Source of the DNA: Conus ventricosus
Lineage: Eukaryota; Mollusca; Gastropoda; Neogastropoda; Conidae
DNA length: 64,000 nucleotides
Reading direction: 5' to 3'
Assembly (NCBI GenBank): GCA_018398815.1
Contig: CM031616.1
Location: 65,059,384 to 65,123,383 of the forward strand
Shown here: piece after piece, positions 12,383 to 58,699 of the stretch
How positions within the stretch are numbered: the first letter of the stretch is position 1
Layout: each line of letters begins with the position of its first letter
Program-made: the position numbers and the translations under genes
The notes under the pieces: model-generated
Databases searched by the model: none
The model's input: only the letters and a program-made list of their open reading frames with translations
What the model was told of the DNA's origin: nothing

Positions 12383-14390
12383 TGTTCATCTGCACTCAAA
12401 GTATATACATAACCATAAATGGATTCAATATTGTTGGTCACAGTGTTTGCAATTGTGCAACCATTGTTTGTAATCTTCACATCTGATATTTACACTTTTT
12501 TTTCATCGTATGTTCAGATAAGTTATAAGCACCAGACTATGGACAACTCACAAAGGTAAGGAGAGCAAGAAAGATCAAGGAGACGACAGTTTCTTAAAAA
12601 ACACAACAAAAAACAACAACCTGTCTTTTTTTTTTGTTTTTTTTTTGTTAGAAGGCAGCACTAATACTGCAAAGTAAGGAAGACAGAGGACAAGAGGTGC
12701 ATGACAGTTTCCACTGTGGAGGGTGGAAATGGAAGAGAAGGCCGTGAGTCAGGGACACGATCACAAAGACTGTGGCAAACCACAACCTTGAAGGCAAACC
12801 AGGTCCACAGCTGTCCACGACAACAGACCAATCACTTCTGGCCTGATCATGACCACTGTTCCACAAGGAAAAAACAAAACAAAACCAATTGCAGTGTTAC
12901 CAAAAAAACAAGGCGAAATACAAATGAACGCAAAACACAGTGCAGAATGATACTAGTTTAACCCTTCGAGCGCTCTTTAGAATAAAACATGCCAACAGGA
13001 AATGTGCATATAATCAATGGGAAGATGGCCGACACGTGTTTTAGGAGTCTTTTGTGGTTACTAGTACTGCAAAATAGGCTAACCTATGTCTTTTTCTCAA
13101 AACTAGAAATAATGTAAAAGGTGAATAAATTAATACTAAAATCTTATCTGTACTGTGGTTGGAGGTATGGAAAAAAAAAGTCCTGATAGATTTGAACCTA
13201 AAGTGTGCCAAACCTTTGAAGTGTTGTTCATCTGTCAAAATGTTCATATTACCTTTTTTTTTTTTTAAAGCATATAACTGCAAAAAGAATTCTAACATTC
13301 GTGAAAAAGAATTCTAGTTTCTGGGCTTCTTTTGGTTAGTCGCTGTCAGAAGCATTGGATCTTTTGTTTTGGACACAACAAACTATATCATACCCATCTA
13401 TGACTTCTTCACAATATGAAGCAACCACAGACAAAAAACAGTAATGAATAATTCTTGAACAATTTAAATCGGTCTTATTTTAGTTAAAACTACTTTAAAA
13501 AGTGGCAAAAAATACTCTAAAATCGGTTGCTAGCTTGATTCTAGCCATCGCTAACAGAGATTCATCCCCAGTCCATCCCCTTTCGTGATGGCCAACATAA
13601 ACAGAGACTGAACAACACATATAAGCCCACATGTGTTACCAGAATCAAAACAGATCAAACTCCCTTCACATGCTGTCACTACTTTGCTACTGTCCTTTAA
13701 GCAACCAACTCCTCACTTGTCCAACTCACACAACTGTTCTTCATAATCACTTTGTACTCAAGACTGTTCTGCAGGAAAATGGATTTAGAAAAACAAAAAG
13801 GAAATAAATAATTCAGTGACAGTGAATCTAGAACAAGACGCTAGAAACTGAAAGAAAATGAGGCTGAATTCTGATGGCGACCAATGATGGCCAAATGGTA
13901 TTTGACTGAATACAAACAGAGCTCTGATCAGGGCACATCATACTCAACTCAAAAGCCAGGATTGTGGCTCGTTGCACTTAAAGGGTTAATGCACACTATG
14001 ATAAAGAACCTGACTGGTGAGTTTGCCTGACCCATGAGTTTTTGACAAATATAACTTTTGTTCAGATGTTATAAGCAACAGACATAAAAAATGCTAATAA
14101 AGAATCCTCATCAGATGGCATTCAGCATGAGGACATAAACTATAGCCCTGTGGTTGCAGGCAGCCAGAAAATGATTCTCACGCTGACTGCAATCTGAGGA
14201 GTACATTTTTGTGCATTTTTGATGTCTCCTGTTTGGAACCTCCGAAAAAGACATATATCTGTCAAAGAATCATTTGTCAGTTTCATATGGCATACAAAAT
14301 AAGTGTCACTTTGCAACTTACTTTGTGTCTTCATTAGTATTTCGCCTTGTTTGTTAACTTACATCAAAGAACTGAAGACGAAATGACAAC

Positions 14391-14412
14391 CCCCCCCCCC
14401 CCCCCCCCCCCC
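14391..14412 (+). repeat. Poly-C tract
   Basis: About 22 consecutive C on the plus strand. Confidence 0.95.
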
Positions 14413-14578
14413 AAGTGTTTGTACTGTATTGTGATTTTGGCATTAAAAAATGAAGAAAAAAACCTGAATGTCTTCTGGTGCATAATAAAAGTTACACTGA
14501 CATTGGAAACACAAAACAAGTGTATTTTAAAAGTTACATTGATATAAAAACTAAACCATGCTTAGTATTCCATCAAGT

Positions 14579-14638
14579 ACACACCACCAGTTGATTACAA
14601 AACAAAACACACACCACCAGTTGATTACAAAACAAAAC
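14579..14638. repeat. 30-bp tandem duplication
   Basis: Two adjacent identical 30-base units contain CACCAGTTGATTACAAAACA. Confidence 0.9.
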
Positions 14639-14699
14639 AATCAAAAGAGCAAACATAATCTGAACTACACCACAAAATATAATGCATGTGTACAAGTGA

Positions 14700-15480
14700 A
14701 TGAAATGTACATTCTTCAAAAATTCGAGGAGCAACACATGTTTCCTTGGTACCTGAGCAAATGAGCAACTTACCATTTCCTAGGTGCCTAAACAAGTATC
14801 AGTGAGCTGTTTACATATTCTGGGTACCCAAGTGAAAGTGACTGAGCAACTTGCATTCCCTTGGAAACCAGCAAGTTGCTCAAATTTTCAAGGTACCAGA
14901 AAAAAAAAAAAAGTGGATGAGCAACTCATTTTTCCAAAAGTGCATGAGCAAATTTGCATTCCATCAGTACCTAAAATCAGCAAGTGACTCAAATTTACAT
15001 GGTACCTGAACAAAAGCGGATGAGCAACTAACATTTCTTAAGTCCGTGACGAACTCACCTTTCCAATAAATATTTGAAATTTACAAACAGTTCACGTTTC
15101 CAGGGTGCCTAATGCCTTCAAACAAGTCATTCCATAGTCTGTGTGCAATTTCTTATTTCCTTGAAACCCAAAGTCAACGAATATCTCCTATCTAAAATCA
15201 ATGAGCAATTCTCATTTCCAAGATTTCTTAAGTCTGTGAGCAAATCACATTTCTAAGGTACCTTAAGTGTGCAAGCAACTCACATTTCCTATATTAGTAT
15301 CTGATACTTTTGAGTGACCAATTCACTTTACCTAGGTACCTTAAGTCTGCAAGCAATCAGCATGTCCTACGTACCAAAACGAAAGTGAACGAGTAGCTGC
15401 TATTTCAAAGGTATTATATTAATATAGCCCTGAGCAACTCATATCTTTTTAAGTACCAAAGTTCGTAAGCACCCCATATT
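14700..15480. repeat. Decayed tandem array with GAGCAACT/GGTACC consensus
   Basis: The phrase GAGCAACT-CA-CATTTCC followed by AGGTACCT recurs at irregular intervals of about 45-60 bases, with many substitutions and small indels. This looks like an old minisatellite that no longer homogenises. No frame stays open across it. Confidence 0.75.
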
Positions 15481-15680
15481 CACAGAAACCTAAAATCACA
15501 GCTGCATGAAAATTCCCAGTTATCAATTCCAGAGAGAATGTGCCAGTTCCAGTTCATTAGAGGCAGTCACATGATGTCTTTGCAAAGAGAGCCTTTTGTC
15601 ATCCTGCACTGTAAAATAAGGTGGAATTAAACTTGAATGGTTTCGTACTAGTGCAGAAAGAAGTTTGCGGTTGTGAAAAG

Positions 15681-15924
15681 CCACATTTAAATTTTGAATC
15701 TATATTTGAAAGTACAATCGGCCTTCTTTAAGATGTTACTGTGACACATTCTACCAAAAATGCTTCCCCAAAATTCTTTTTCAAAGAAAATTCAAACACC
15801 GCCACATTCAAAATTTTGAACAGACATACATGAATGTGCTATCAGCCTTCTTCAAGGTGTTAATGACACATATTCTACCAAAAAATGCTTCCCCTAAAAT
15901 CTTTTTCCAAGAATACCCAAACAC
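15681..15924. repeat. Tandem duplication, about 122-bp units
   Basis: Units 15681-15801 and 15802-15924 share CCACATT-CAAAATTTTGAA, TTCTACCAAAAA-TGCTTCCCC and AAACAC in the same order, with scattered differences. Confidence 0.85.
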
Positions 15925-18399
15925 AGTACACAGTTGTTTTTCTCTCTTCACAAAATGGATTGAAGGTTTGTTTTTCTTTTAATGACAAGGCAGTCACTCT
16001 GGCACAGTTTCATTTGAGAATGTTCAAATGGGGATAAACTTTTTGAATAAATTCAGAAAACAAGAACATGACATAGCTGTGCCATTAGGTTCATTTTGTA
16101 GCAGAGGCTCATAAACGTTGAAATTGTTTTCTAGACTTGGCGATCAAGCGCCAAGGTAAAAGTGAGTTCTCATTTTCATTCAATGGAGATTCAAATGACA
16201 CAATGAATCAACAAACAAGGACGTAACACTTTCACCAGCATCCTCCTGGCTTGTTTGACTGTCTGTCAGCTGGGTTTGGCACACACACACACACACACCA
16301 ATTGAACCAATTTCAATGAAATTCAATGAGTTAATAGAAAGATGGAATGTAATCCCAGCCCTAGATGAATTCAGTCACTAGGCATGTGATCGGATGGACT
16401 CAGAGAGCTAGGACTGAAACTGAGATGACTTTTCGACCTTGGTGGAGGTCTGGCGATTTCCTGAGCAGCCTTCTAGTTATCGAAATGATTACAATTTGAA
16501 AAGGCCTACACTTTCAGTACAGTAATGAATCTGTTAGTAAACTGTCATCGAAATGGCTATGGTGATTTTTTGAGAATAAAGCTGAAATGCCAAAACAATT
16601 TTCTTCCACCTTGAGCCATAACCAAATGTCAAAATGACTTCCCTTTTTACAAAAAAAAGTATTTCAATACATATTCAAATGAAGTATCCATAATTCTATC
16701 GATTCATAACCGCAACTCTGCAGAGCTCATGTCCTGAGGAAATTTGCAATAATTTTATCAACAATGTGGACTGATCCTAAATCCTGTCATGTGATCCTCA
16801 TCTGCTTTGAAATTCTGACTGAAGGTTTGTCCTTTGACCAGATTCCATCTTCAGACAAAAATAGCAGACCGTGTGATCCTGCGGACAGACAAACCAAACA
16901 ACCAAGCAAAGGACATGGGGGCGAAAATGGCACCTCTGTGGCAGAGACAGTAACATCCAAATGGATATTTATCTTCAATCTTGATCTTTAGCAAACAATA
17001 CAGGCAAGAGAGAGGGAGAGAGAATGAGAGAGAGAGACAGACAGAGACAGAAACAGAGAGACAGACAGAGAGACAGAGACAGACAGACAGAGACGCAGAC
17101 AGAGAGAGAGAGAGTGACAGAGAGAGCCAAAGAGGTACCCTGGACAGAGAGAAAACAAGCGGGCCATGAAAAACAGCGACAGATCTTCCATTCCAAAACA
17201 AGAGCGTCCCACTGCACTGGTTGCCAGTGTCCCTCCGACAACCTTCACCATCAACGGTCACCAGCGCCAATGAGCAGCGGTGACAAATGCATGCAGCCAG
17301 TAAGAGTAAGAGCTTCAGGGGTGCTAACTAATCAAGGTCTGCGGTGCCTAAACACTGAGTATCTGCAAGGACTATGAAAACAGCCACACACACACACATA
17401 TTGCACATATGCAACTGTTAACTAAAATATGCAAGATTACGTCGTACACAGCAGCTTTTACAAACAAACAAAACTGTTCAGCATATGTTACACAAATACA
17501 AAGTACACAGTGCATTTCTGACAATGAGTGAAAGACAGACCCTTTCCTCATGGCCTCTGTTATAGATCCACCAGACATCCAAGTTTTGGATATACACATT
17601 CATTCTTCTTGAACCTATTACACACAAACACAACACACAAAAAGGGAAAAAAAAATAACCCGCTACTTACATCAGAAAGACTTTCAGTCACCCAGCAACA
17701 GTACAAAATGTTCTTAAAGATACACTTTCCTTTTAATATAAAAGTCCCGTCAAAAAAAAAAAAAGAGTAAAAGCCTTCTTTGCAAAGTATGAATGTTTAA
17801 AAATGTCCACTTTTCACTTTCAGTTCTTAGAGTTTCTCAAACAACTTTAGTTTCATGCATGGAATTGCAGTGTTTTACCGACACAGGAAAGAAGTGGCAC
17901 AACAAGTTTGTAATTTCTAAGTTGTTCTAGCAGAGGGGAGGGCAGAGAAGAGTGATAAGTGGAGTTAAACCGGAACGGCTGAAAAACCGACACACAGAAA
18001 GTTTAAACTACAAACATTTAAGCCAGACACTTACAGTCCACGCATTTTTTGTTTGTTTGTTTTTTACTTCAAGCAGCTGTTCTTTGATGATTAGCAGATC
18101 TGCACATCCAGAATTTGTTGTTTGAATGCTTATCTTCAAAGACAAGAGTATGAAAATTGGTGCATTTTGAAAACTTTGTTCTTGAATTTCTTCACTAAAA
18201 GCGAAAAGTTTACAATGGGCATTAGAAACTTTGCACATGGCTTGTAATTTAACTACTATACAAATTTTAACTGCTCAGGGGCATATCAAATGATACAATT
18301 TAGAAATTCCTAAAATAGGCTAGCCTATTTCATGCCAATATTTAAACAAACGAGCAAACAAACAAACAAGGAAATTATTACTACATTTAAATGTGAATA
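15925..18399. other. No gene recognised
   Basis: A/T-rich DNA with a short (CA)n at 16279-16300 and the GA/GACA tract at 17008-17146. Frames through this stretch are short or microsatellite-driven. Confidence 0.5.
17008..17146. repeat. (GA)n/(GACA)n microsatellite
   Basis: GAGA and GACAGACA repeats with minor interruptions. The Ser-Leu-Cys-rich and Arg-Glu-rich frames here are artefacts of the repeat. Confidence 0.93.
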
Positions 18400-19080
18400 C
18401 TCTCCACAGCATTGAACATGATCTGGTGATAGCATTCTGAACGACTTAATAATGTCTTTTCTACTCTGTGGCATTTCTGGACAACATAGTGAATATTTTT
18501 GATAATGGCAATTCTGGGCACCTTGGTTATCACACATTTTACAAAATGGCATTTCTGGATAGGTCAGTAAATGTCTTTGATGATGGCATTTCTGGAACAT
18601 TTTACACGATGGCATATCTGGACTTTTAAGCAAATAGTATCTCTGGATTCCTTAGCAAATGATTGAGATGATCCTTGTTAGCCTCCCCCTCCTTCCCCCT
18701 GGGCATTTTTGGCTGACTGAGCAAGTAACATCATGACCTAGTTTGACACCTTTGTCAAGGTTTCAGACACTGGCATTTCTGGAATTCCTTAGTAAATAAG
18801 TGTTTTAGATACTGGCAGTGGCATTTCCAGGCACCTCGAAAAGAGTTTAGATGAAGGCATTTCAGAAGACATGATCAGCAAACTTTTCGCATGATAGAAT
18901 TTCTGTCCTGGTCATCTTAAGATAAGGGAATTTCTGAAGACTTGGTTAACATGTTAAACAAAGGCATTTTTGAACACTTTATTAGATGTTTTAGACGATT
19001 ACGCTTCTGGACACCAATTTTATATCTGGACACCATAAGTCCCACTTCTGGACATTAATTTTGTGAAAATTACCACTTTT
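18400..19080. repeat. Decayed tandem array with GATGGCATTTCTGGA consensus
   Basis: GATGGCATTTCTGGA and close variants recur about every 45-65 bases (for example near 18470, 18548, 18585, 18612, 18770), with CCTTAGTAAATG-like spacers. Divergence between units is high, so this is an old array. Confidence 0.8.
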
Positions 19081-20402
19081 GATCACACGATTAGTTAGAA
19101 TGGAAGAAAATAGCATGATTTCTAGACTCCTTATCAAAGGTTTTAGTGGGAGAAAAGAAAAACAAAAATTGTGAGTCCAGTCATATGGAGAAAAAAGACA
19201 GTAGGTATGTTGGTTATAACTTCTTTCTTTCTTTCTTTTTTTTTTTTTTTTTCAATTTAAAGGTTTCTGTTGGCTGACATTCATGAAAGCTGAAAATCTA
19301 TTTAACAGGTTTCCAAATTTTTCTGTGAATTCAACAACTGAACGAGACATTTAAAAAAAACCCTTAAATCTGACACAGCAAACTGAATAAAGTGATGTAC
19401 AAACTTGTGTTTGATGCTACTTGGACCCAAGCCACACATTAGTGAACCCTGAATTCCTAGAGACCCCCAAACTATTTCTGAAGGAAAACTGTTGTGCCAC
19501 CTCTCCCTTTTGATCTGCGAAACTGCCACGACCAGGGCTAAGTTCAGACCAGTGCACAGCCGAGTCCCGGCACACCCTTGCTGACTATGTTCAACGGGGC
19601 CGACGGGTAATGCATGTCCCGATTCAGGGGCTGTAGTCAGTTTGCAGTTCAAAGGACGCTCCCACAATGGCACACGCATTTAGGGTACACACAGTCTCCT
19701 CATCTCAGCAATCACTACACTGTTACTAATATCCACAGGGGTATGGACGCGTTAAGAAGAATCAAACTAAGTGCAATTCAGTGCAAGGATCCTTGAAGAG
19801 AGGCTACCTGTGCCTTCCCTATCGAACTGTTTCTTTCAAAACGAGATAAAATTTGATTGTATATATATATATATATATATATACAACAAAAAAAAAGTAG
19901 TAAAAGAGAAAGCAGAAACAAAACACCAAACACACACCACCACCTCCACTCCCACCCCTGCACTTATTGTGAGCATAATCTATAGCGACCATATTACAAT
20001 AATCATCTCTAAATCAAAGTTCACCTGAATCTCTGAAGCTAGAACTAGTAGAAGTGTCGTTATGTTGTAGTGGACACGCTAAACTGCCATTGTTTTCCAT
20101 TAACATGTCCCACAATGATAGCTAACCAGTTTGTCTACTGATGTTTTGGATACATCAATCTTAAAAGAGATAAAAGGTATAGGGATGTGACTGCACAGAC
20201 CTGCCGCATTAATGGCTCATCAGCCGTTGTGGTGGACTGCATATGATATAAATTGCTTCACATGGAGCGTCACTTTTTGTTTTCAGTGTCTGCCTTCCAA
20301 GTAAAAACCAAAGAAAGCAAATATGAAACTTCATATATCTGACTTAATAAAAGATCTGTGATTATGAAGAGAAAAAAAAAAAGGAAAGGACTAATAATTG
20401 TT
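19081..20402. other. No gene recognised
   Basis: Includes a poly-T tract (19239-19252) and a (TA)n at 19859-19882. A minus-strand frame of 125 codons (19679-19302) has no recognisable domain or splice context and I do not call it. Confidence 0.5.
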
Positions 20403-20414
20403 TGTAATGATAAA

Positions 20415-20470
20415 CAGCCCTGATGTGGCCCTTTGCGGTCGGCTGGGCTATAAGCAACATTATCTTATCT
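20415..20470 (+). mobile_element. 56-bp insertion made of a LINE 3' tail
   Basis: Begins CAGCCCTGATGTGGCCCTTT and ends CATTATCTTATCT. It is flanked by the perfect 12-bp direct repeat TGTAATGATAAA (20403-20414 and 20471-20482). The sequence equals the 3' terminus of the LINE at 32.4-38.0 kb, and the 5' boundary is identical to that of the insertion at 8616. Confidence 0.88.
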
Positions 20471-20895
20471 TGTAATGATAAATCAGAAACATTAAGATAT
20501 AATGAACACTAAACTGGTTGGCAGGGCAGAGTAACTTTTCTTTCATTTACACAAACGGACATTTCCATGGCAACTATGCACTAACAATGAAAAAATACGC
20601 TGTCAACATTGTGATTTGTTACAGTTGCTTCTCTTTCTGCTCCAAACCACACACACACACATGAAACAGCACCATAACTGACAGTGTCCTTTGCATGTGA
20701 AGATCCTTCCGGTCTGAAGTACCACTCGTCGTACACACTGAAACAGCTATGAACGCAGTGAAGAGACTGCAGTTTGAAAGTGAAGACACTGGTGTTCATT
20801 ATGCTTCTTTCCGTTTCAAACAGCAAAGAGTCGCACACAGAATTTGTACGACACTCACACTTTAGCACAACTGCAAAACGTTTGTGTTTCTTAAC

Positions 20896-21084
20896 TCAGT
20901 CGAGTCTTGTCGGAAGCGGGTTTCCAACACTGTTCACATCGCTTGAAGGCGTGTCGGACGCATACTTCCGACAGAGTCTGACGATGTTTAAATCATACCG
21001 CCTTTCATTAAAAGGCAATAAATCTCGTTTCAGGGACAGCTTACGGCCGTTTCTTACAGGTGCTTCCCTAAGACCGTTCTTCAT
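20896..21084 (-). CDS. Small hypothetical ORF, 62 codons
   Basis: The minus-strand frame from ATG at 21084 to the stop at 20896 is Arg/Lys/Leu-rich with no recognised domain. Upstream on the same strand, at 21152-21150, an ATG in a near-perfect Kozak context (GCGCCACCATG) opens an 11-codon frame. A GTAAGA donor-like site lies inside the 62-codon frame. The stretch could be a 5' exon of a minus-strand transcript that runs towards 11.8 kb, or nothing. A plus-strand frame of 131 codons (20774-21169) overlaps it and is equally unsupported. Confidence 0.2.
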   Translation of the reverse strand: MKNGLREAPVRNGRKLSLKRDLLPFNERRYDLNIVRLCRKYASDTPSSDVNSVGNPLPTRLD

Positions 21085-21169
21085 AGCAGCTTTATACGGA
21101 TATGAATTGTCCTACTCTCAGCTGCCGCGATCACACGATTTAATTTTGAACATGGTGGCGCCCAGGTGA

Positions 21170-22363
21170 AGTAGGTTCGTGCGGAACACGAGAGTGGATC
21201 AAGCATTTTGTGGTCAAATTCTTGTGTTCTTATGCAGTTGTCATAAATATACTATTCTCTGTAGGTCATACCAAGTGCTCAGAAGTGCAACTGAACTTGT
21301 GTGGGAGGATAGAGAGCATGAAGAAGTAGATTACAGTGTGCACAAAAAGTTTTTGTTTTTCTGCAAATGTGTATCATTTTGGATTACTTACATCATGTGA
21401 ACTGTGTGGATTCCTCACTCAAGGTAACATTTTTTATGAATATATTGTTTTTTCTATCCAGTGGTGTATGTTTCATGCTCCTGGATGAAACGGTTGATTT
21501 TTTACGATTTTTTGAAAATTGCCAACAATTGTGTGATCTGAGGGACAAACCGGTCCATTTTGGCTGTGACTTGATTGAGTTAAACACATCTGATTTGGTT
21601 GGAGGGTTCCTCTGCACTCAGATATTAGCATTATGAAAATGTGGTCATTGGTAATTGCACACCACGGCATGGAAATGCCTAGCTTGATCATTTTTCACCT
21701 ATTGTAGAGACAACAGACCCTTTCCCAACCCCACAGAGGCACTTGGCAAAATTTACTATGCCCGTCACCACAAACACAGAGCATGACAAGGTTTTTTTTT
21801 TGCATTTTGTGATATGACCCACACCTCCTATTTCTCTTGCTTCATGCAAGTCACAACGCATGCCAGGTACACGTTCAAAATCACAGCAGGTCCATAACAT
21901 TGTGTGATACTGTCATATGATACAGAAGTTACAATGTTATAAATGCTGGGTCATGGGTCAGTTAGGGTCTCACTCTGATACAGAAAGAGTAAACGACCTA
22001 TATCTTGAAGTGATCAGCCTATGTATACATGCACCTGATAGAAACACCTTAACATCAGCTTATGACTGTCAGTGCTGTGCTCCAAGTGCAGACACTGCTA
22101 AGAGCAAGCATAGCAGCTAACTTTGAGGAAACAGTGCGGCTTCCTGGTGAGCTCAGAGCATGGACGGGTAGGCCATCGAAGATCAAGTCTGTGGTCATAA
22201 GGTTGGCACTGCTCCTAGTTTGATCAGGAATGATGAAATAACCCAAGGCTTTTTCCCATTCTCTGAGTCTATTCCATTTCGTAATTTATCATTCAAACCT
22301 TGGACAACAATGAACACACAAAACGCTGAGAATATTTGTGCCGGCTCTAGAAATTTTGTACCT

Positions 22364-22395
<32 letters not shown>

Positions 22396-22447
22396 ACAGA
22401 AACAAAGCAAAGCAAAAACTAGAAAACACCTAGTTATGGTTGGCAAA
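21170..22447. other. Downstream flank / 3' UTR of the FOXM1-like gene
   Basis: Follows the stop codon at 22450-22448 on the minus strand. It holds a poly-C tract on the plus strand (22365-22395) only about 50 bases after the stop, so the transcript would carry a poly-G run. No canonical AATAAA is visible on the minus strand in this stretch, so the 3' end is unknown. Confidence 0.45.
22365..22395 (+). repeat. Poly-C tract beside the FOXM1-like stop codon
   Basis: About 30 consecutive C on the plus strand, which would be poly-G in the gene's mRNA. Confidence 0.95.
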
Positions 22448-55820
<33,373 letters not shown>

Positions 55821-55925
55821 CACGATGACTGCTGCTCTCTATCCCCCTCCCGCTAGCCCTGAAGTGTTCTTGTCCTGCCTTTCCTCAGATCAGAGAGCTT
55901 GGTCCAGCAGCTTCTTTCTTTTTCT
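55821..55925 (-). other. 5' UTR and upstream splice site of the FOXM1-like gene
   Basis: The minus strand between 55925 and the ATG carries stops in the coding frame (TAG 21 bases before ATG). A TCTGTTTTTGATTAG at about 55938-55924 looks like a splice acceptor, so this may be the second exon, with a non-coding first exon further upstream. Confidence 0.4.
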
Positions 55926-56120
55926 AATCAAAAACAGAGCATATGTTTAAATAATGCATGTTACGTCTGTAATCAGGATTCTAAAAATGTGAACCTACTT
56001 TTTAAAAGTGCCACAATAATAAAAATGAATACAAAAACAAAAAAACAGAAAAAAATCTCCCGTGTTTCAATTATCACTTTTTTTCCCTAATCACACTTAT
56101 TGCCTTTCCAATTAACTTTT

Positions 56121-56163
56121 CTCTGTGTGTGTGTGTGCATGTGCGTGTGTGCGCGCGTGCGTG

Positions 56164-56239
<76 letters not shown>
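56121..56239. repeat. (GT)n microsatellite
   Basis: GT repeats with GC-containing variants at the left, pure from about 56166. Confidence 0.96.
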
Positions 56240-56240
<1 letters not shown>

Positions 56241-58259
56241 TGTTCTATTGCCATTCAGTCATCAACTTTCAGTATTTCAAAATGCAGACACAAAACCAAC
56301 TTTTCTTATGCCAGTCATCAGAGATAAGTTTCGATGCTTCATGATTATGAAGCTAATTCCCCGAAAGAGAACTCCAATCATGCAGCTGCCTTATCTGATC
56401 TTCTTGAGTCCAGTCAACGCATGACTGTTCAAAGCACAGCCTCAAAATGCAACAAATTACAAAGCAAGGAGACTGAGACAGACTGGCACAGCTGGGAAGC
56501 CAGCTGCCATCATGATGCTGAAACGGAGACCAAAGTTGAAAGAGAAATTTAACGAAAAAAGGTAGCTCAGCAACATCCCAACAATCACTACAGCACAGTT
56601 CCTCAAGAGTCAACTTACCTCGCAGTCAAAATACTGGGGAACTACTCACAATTTTTTCATCAAGTCAGACATGGCAGTCACTGATAGCGATTAAGCTGCA
56701 TCCAGTTATCTGCTTTTATGGGACTTAACAACACACACCTCTGAAGTGATTTCAAACCACAGTGTAGGCAGCATATTATTTATCCACAGAGCTGACCCTA
56801 GTTCCACGAAAAACAACTTCCCATTCCAGGGTGCTAGCTCTGAATGGTCCACTTCAAACCATGCTGCCCATGGAACCACTAAACTCACTGAGGAACTGTA
56901 CGCTCAGTTTTGACTGTTCTGGAAGTCGAAAAAACTAAGACTTCTCCATGGTCAAATACCAGGACTGAGGGGACAGTCAGCGGCTGTGCACGCATAGCAG
57001 ACACACACGTCAAGTCCAGTTCATATCGATTGATCAAGCCTGTCAAAAGAAGTTCTTTTCAACGTTCAATTCTAACTCTGAAGTTACAAGTTGTTTCTTG
57101 CCATTCTGACTCTTGAACCTCAGAATTTTCAAAATGGCTTTCCGAGTCATCCCACCTCGAAAGAAACTGACTTTCCCTGACTTGGCACACACAACCTGAG
57201 GATCTGAATTTTGAAATGAAATACTGCTTAGACCAGAGCTTCAGATTTTCTTCAGTCACCATGGGACACATGTCCCCTGGCAGCTAAAAGCGAGGGAGAA
57301 AAAAAAGCAAAAGGCATGAGACAAACAAATCACTACCTTGGAGTTGTCATGCAATTTTATACAGTTATTAACAGTAAGCACCATGAATTTCTTCCGATTG
57401 TACTTTTGACATTGTGAGAACTGCAAGTGTGCAGACAATTGAAGAAAAAAAAAAGGTCACTACTCTGCCCTTTTTTTAATCCTGGGGAGAAGTCTTGTGA
57501 CCACTTATTTCGATCCAAAATCAATCAAAAGCTGATTATTCATGCCTTGTTGGAATGAACTGTGGTGTGGCAGACAGGCACATTTTGTCGACTTGCAATA
57601 TTTCACAAGATTTAGGATAGAAAGAAGGACTGATTCCCATCTGGACATTGCCACAATAGGTGCATGACAACCTGGCATACGAGCGTGATGTGTGACACAC
57701 CATTTCAAAATGTAATGCAAAAATAACGCGGGTGCGCCACCAATACCTGCACCATCAATCTAAAGCCCTGTTATACCATTGATTTTGCGAACCACAGACA
57801 TTCAGCTGTTGATATGCAATATACGAACATCCTCCTCCTACAATTAGTTGATCTTGGAAATGGAATTAAGATGCTCTTTGGGGATACTATTAGGGATGAG
57901 GGGGGTCTGTTTTGCACACAGGCTCATGGACAATGCGTTTACTTTGAATTAAACCATTCATTCGTCAGTTGCCCATAAATGATGAATTACGAAGCGTTAT
58001 ATTACGGAACCATGAAAGGGAAGACCAGGTGATCACCATGAGAGGTAGGAGGCTACAAATAGGAACATCCTGACTCTGTGACATCACCTTTTCACCTAGT
58101 GCCACACCGGCGGTGTTGCCGGTGACTGGTGTGTCTGTCTCAATGAAAAGGTGGACAAATTCAAAGCTTTGCAGTTTGAGGCCAAGCTTTGCACGGCGTT
58201 AACCATTTTACTTCACTTGACATAGTTTGTTGTCTAAGACTCTGCGCGTGCTCGTGTTC

Positions 58260-58264
58260 GTGCA

Positions 58265-58354
<90 letters not shown>

Positions 58355-58420
58355 TGTGATGTGTGCGTGTGCGCACGTGCGTGAATGTGTGCGTGTGTGT
58401 GTATGAGTTTGTGTGAGCAT
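58260..58420. repeat. (GT)n microsatellite
   Basis: Pure GT from 58267 to 58351, then GCGTGT variants. Confidence 0.96.
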
Positions 58421-58699
58421 TTTCTTGAACTTTTAAATGTTACTTACCTTTCTCTTCATTGCCAACAAGACTTACATGTTTTCATAACATCCATTACCTA
58501 GACTGTTGCCCACATCATAGAGCTGATGTCTTCTGAACAAGCATTTGGAGGTAAGCACTGTGTAACTGACAGTGCATCAAATTTACCTCGTGATCATGTT
58601 GAACACCCACAACTTTAAGGAACATTAATACACAAGTAACAACTGTGCTTCAGACATGAATAGATTACCAAGTGTAAAAATGTATCTTTCTACATGGAA

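Larger units (their letters stand above)
10712..14578. other. No gene recognised; possible 3' UTR-like DNA on the minus strand
   Basis: A/T-rich single-copy-looking DNA with small homopolymers: poly-A at 10996-11011 and 11500-11516, poly-C at 14391-14412. It contains no coding frame that I can support. A minus-strand polyadenylation signal lies at 11770-11775, so part of 11.8-14.6 kb may be transcribed 3' UTR. Confidence 0.45.
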
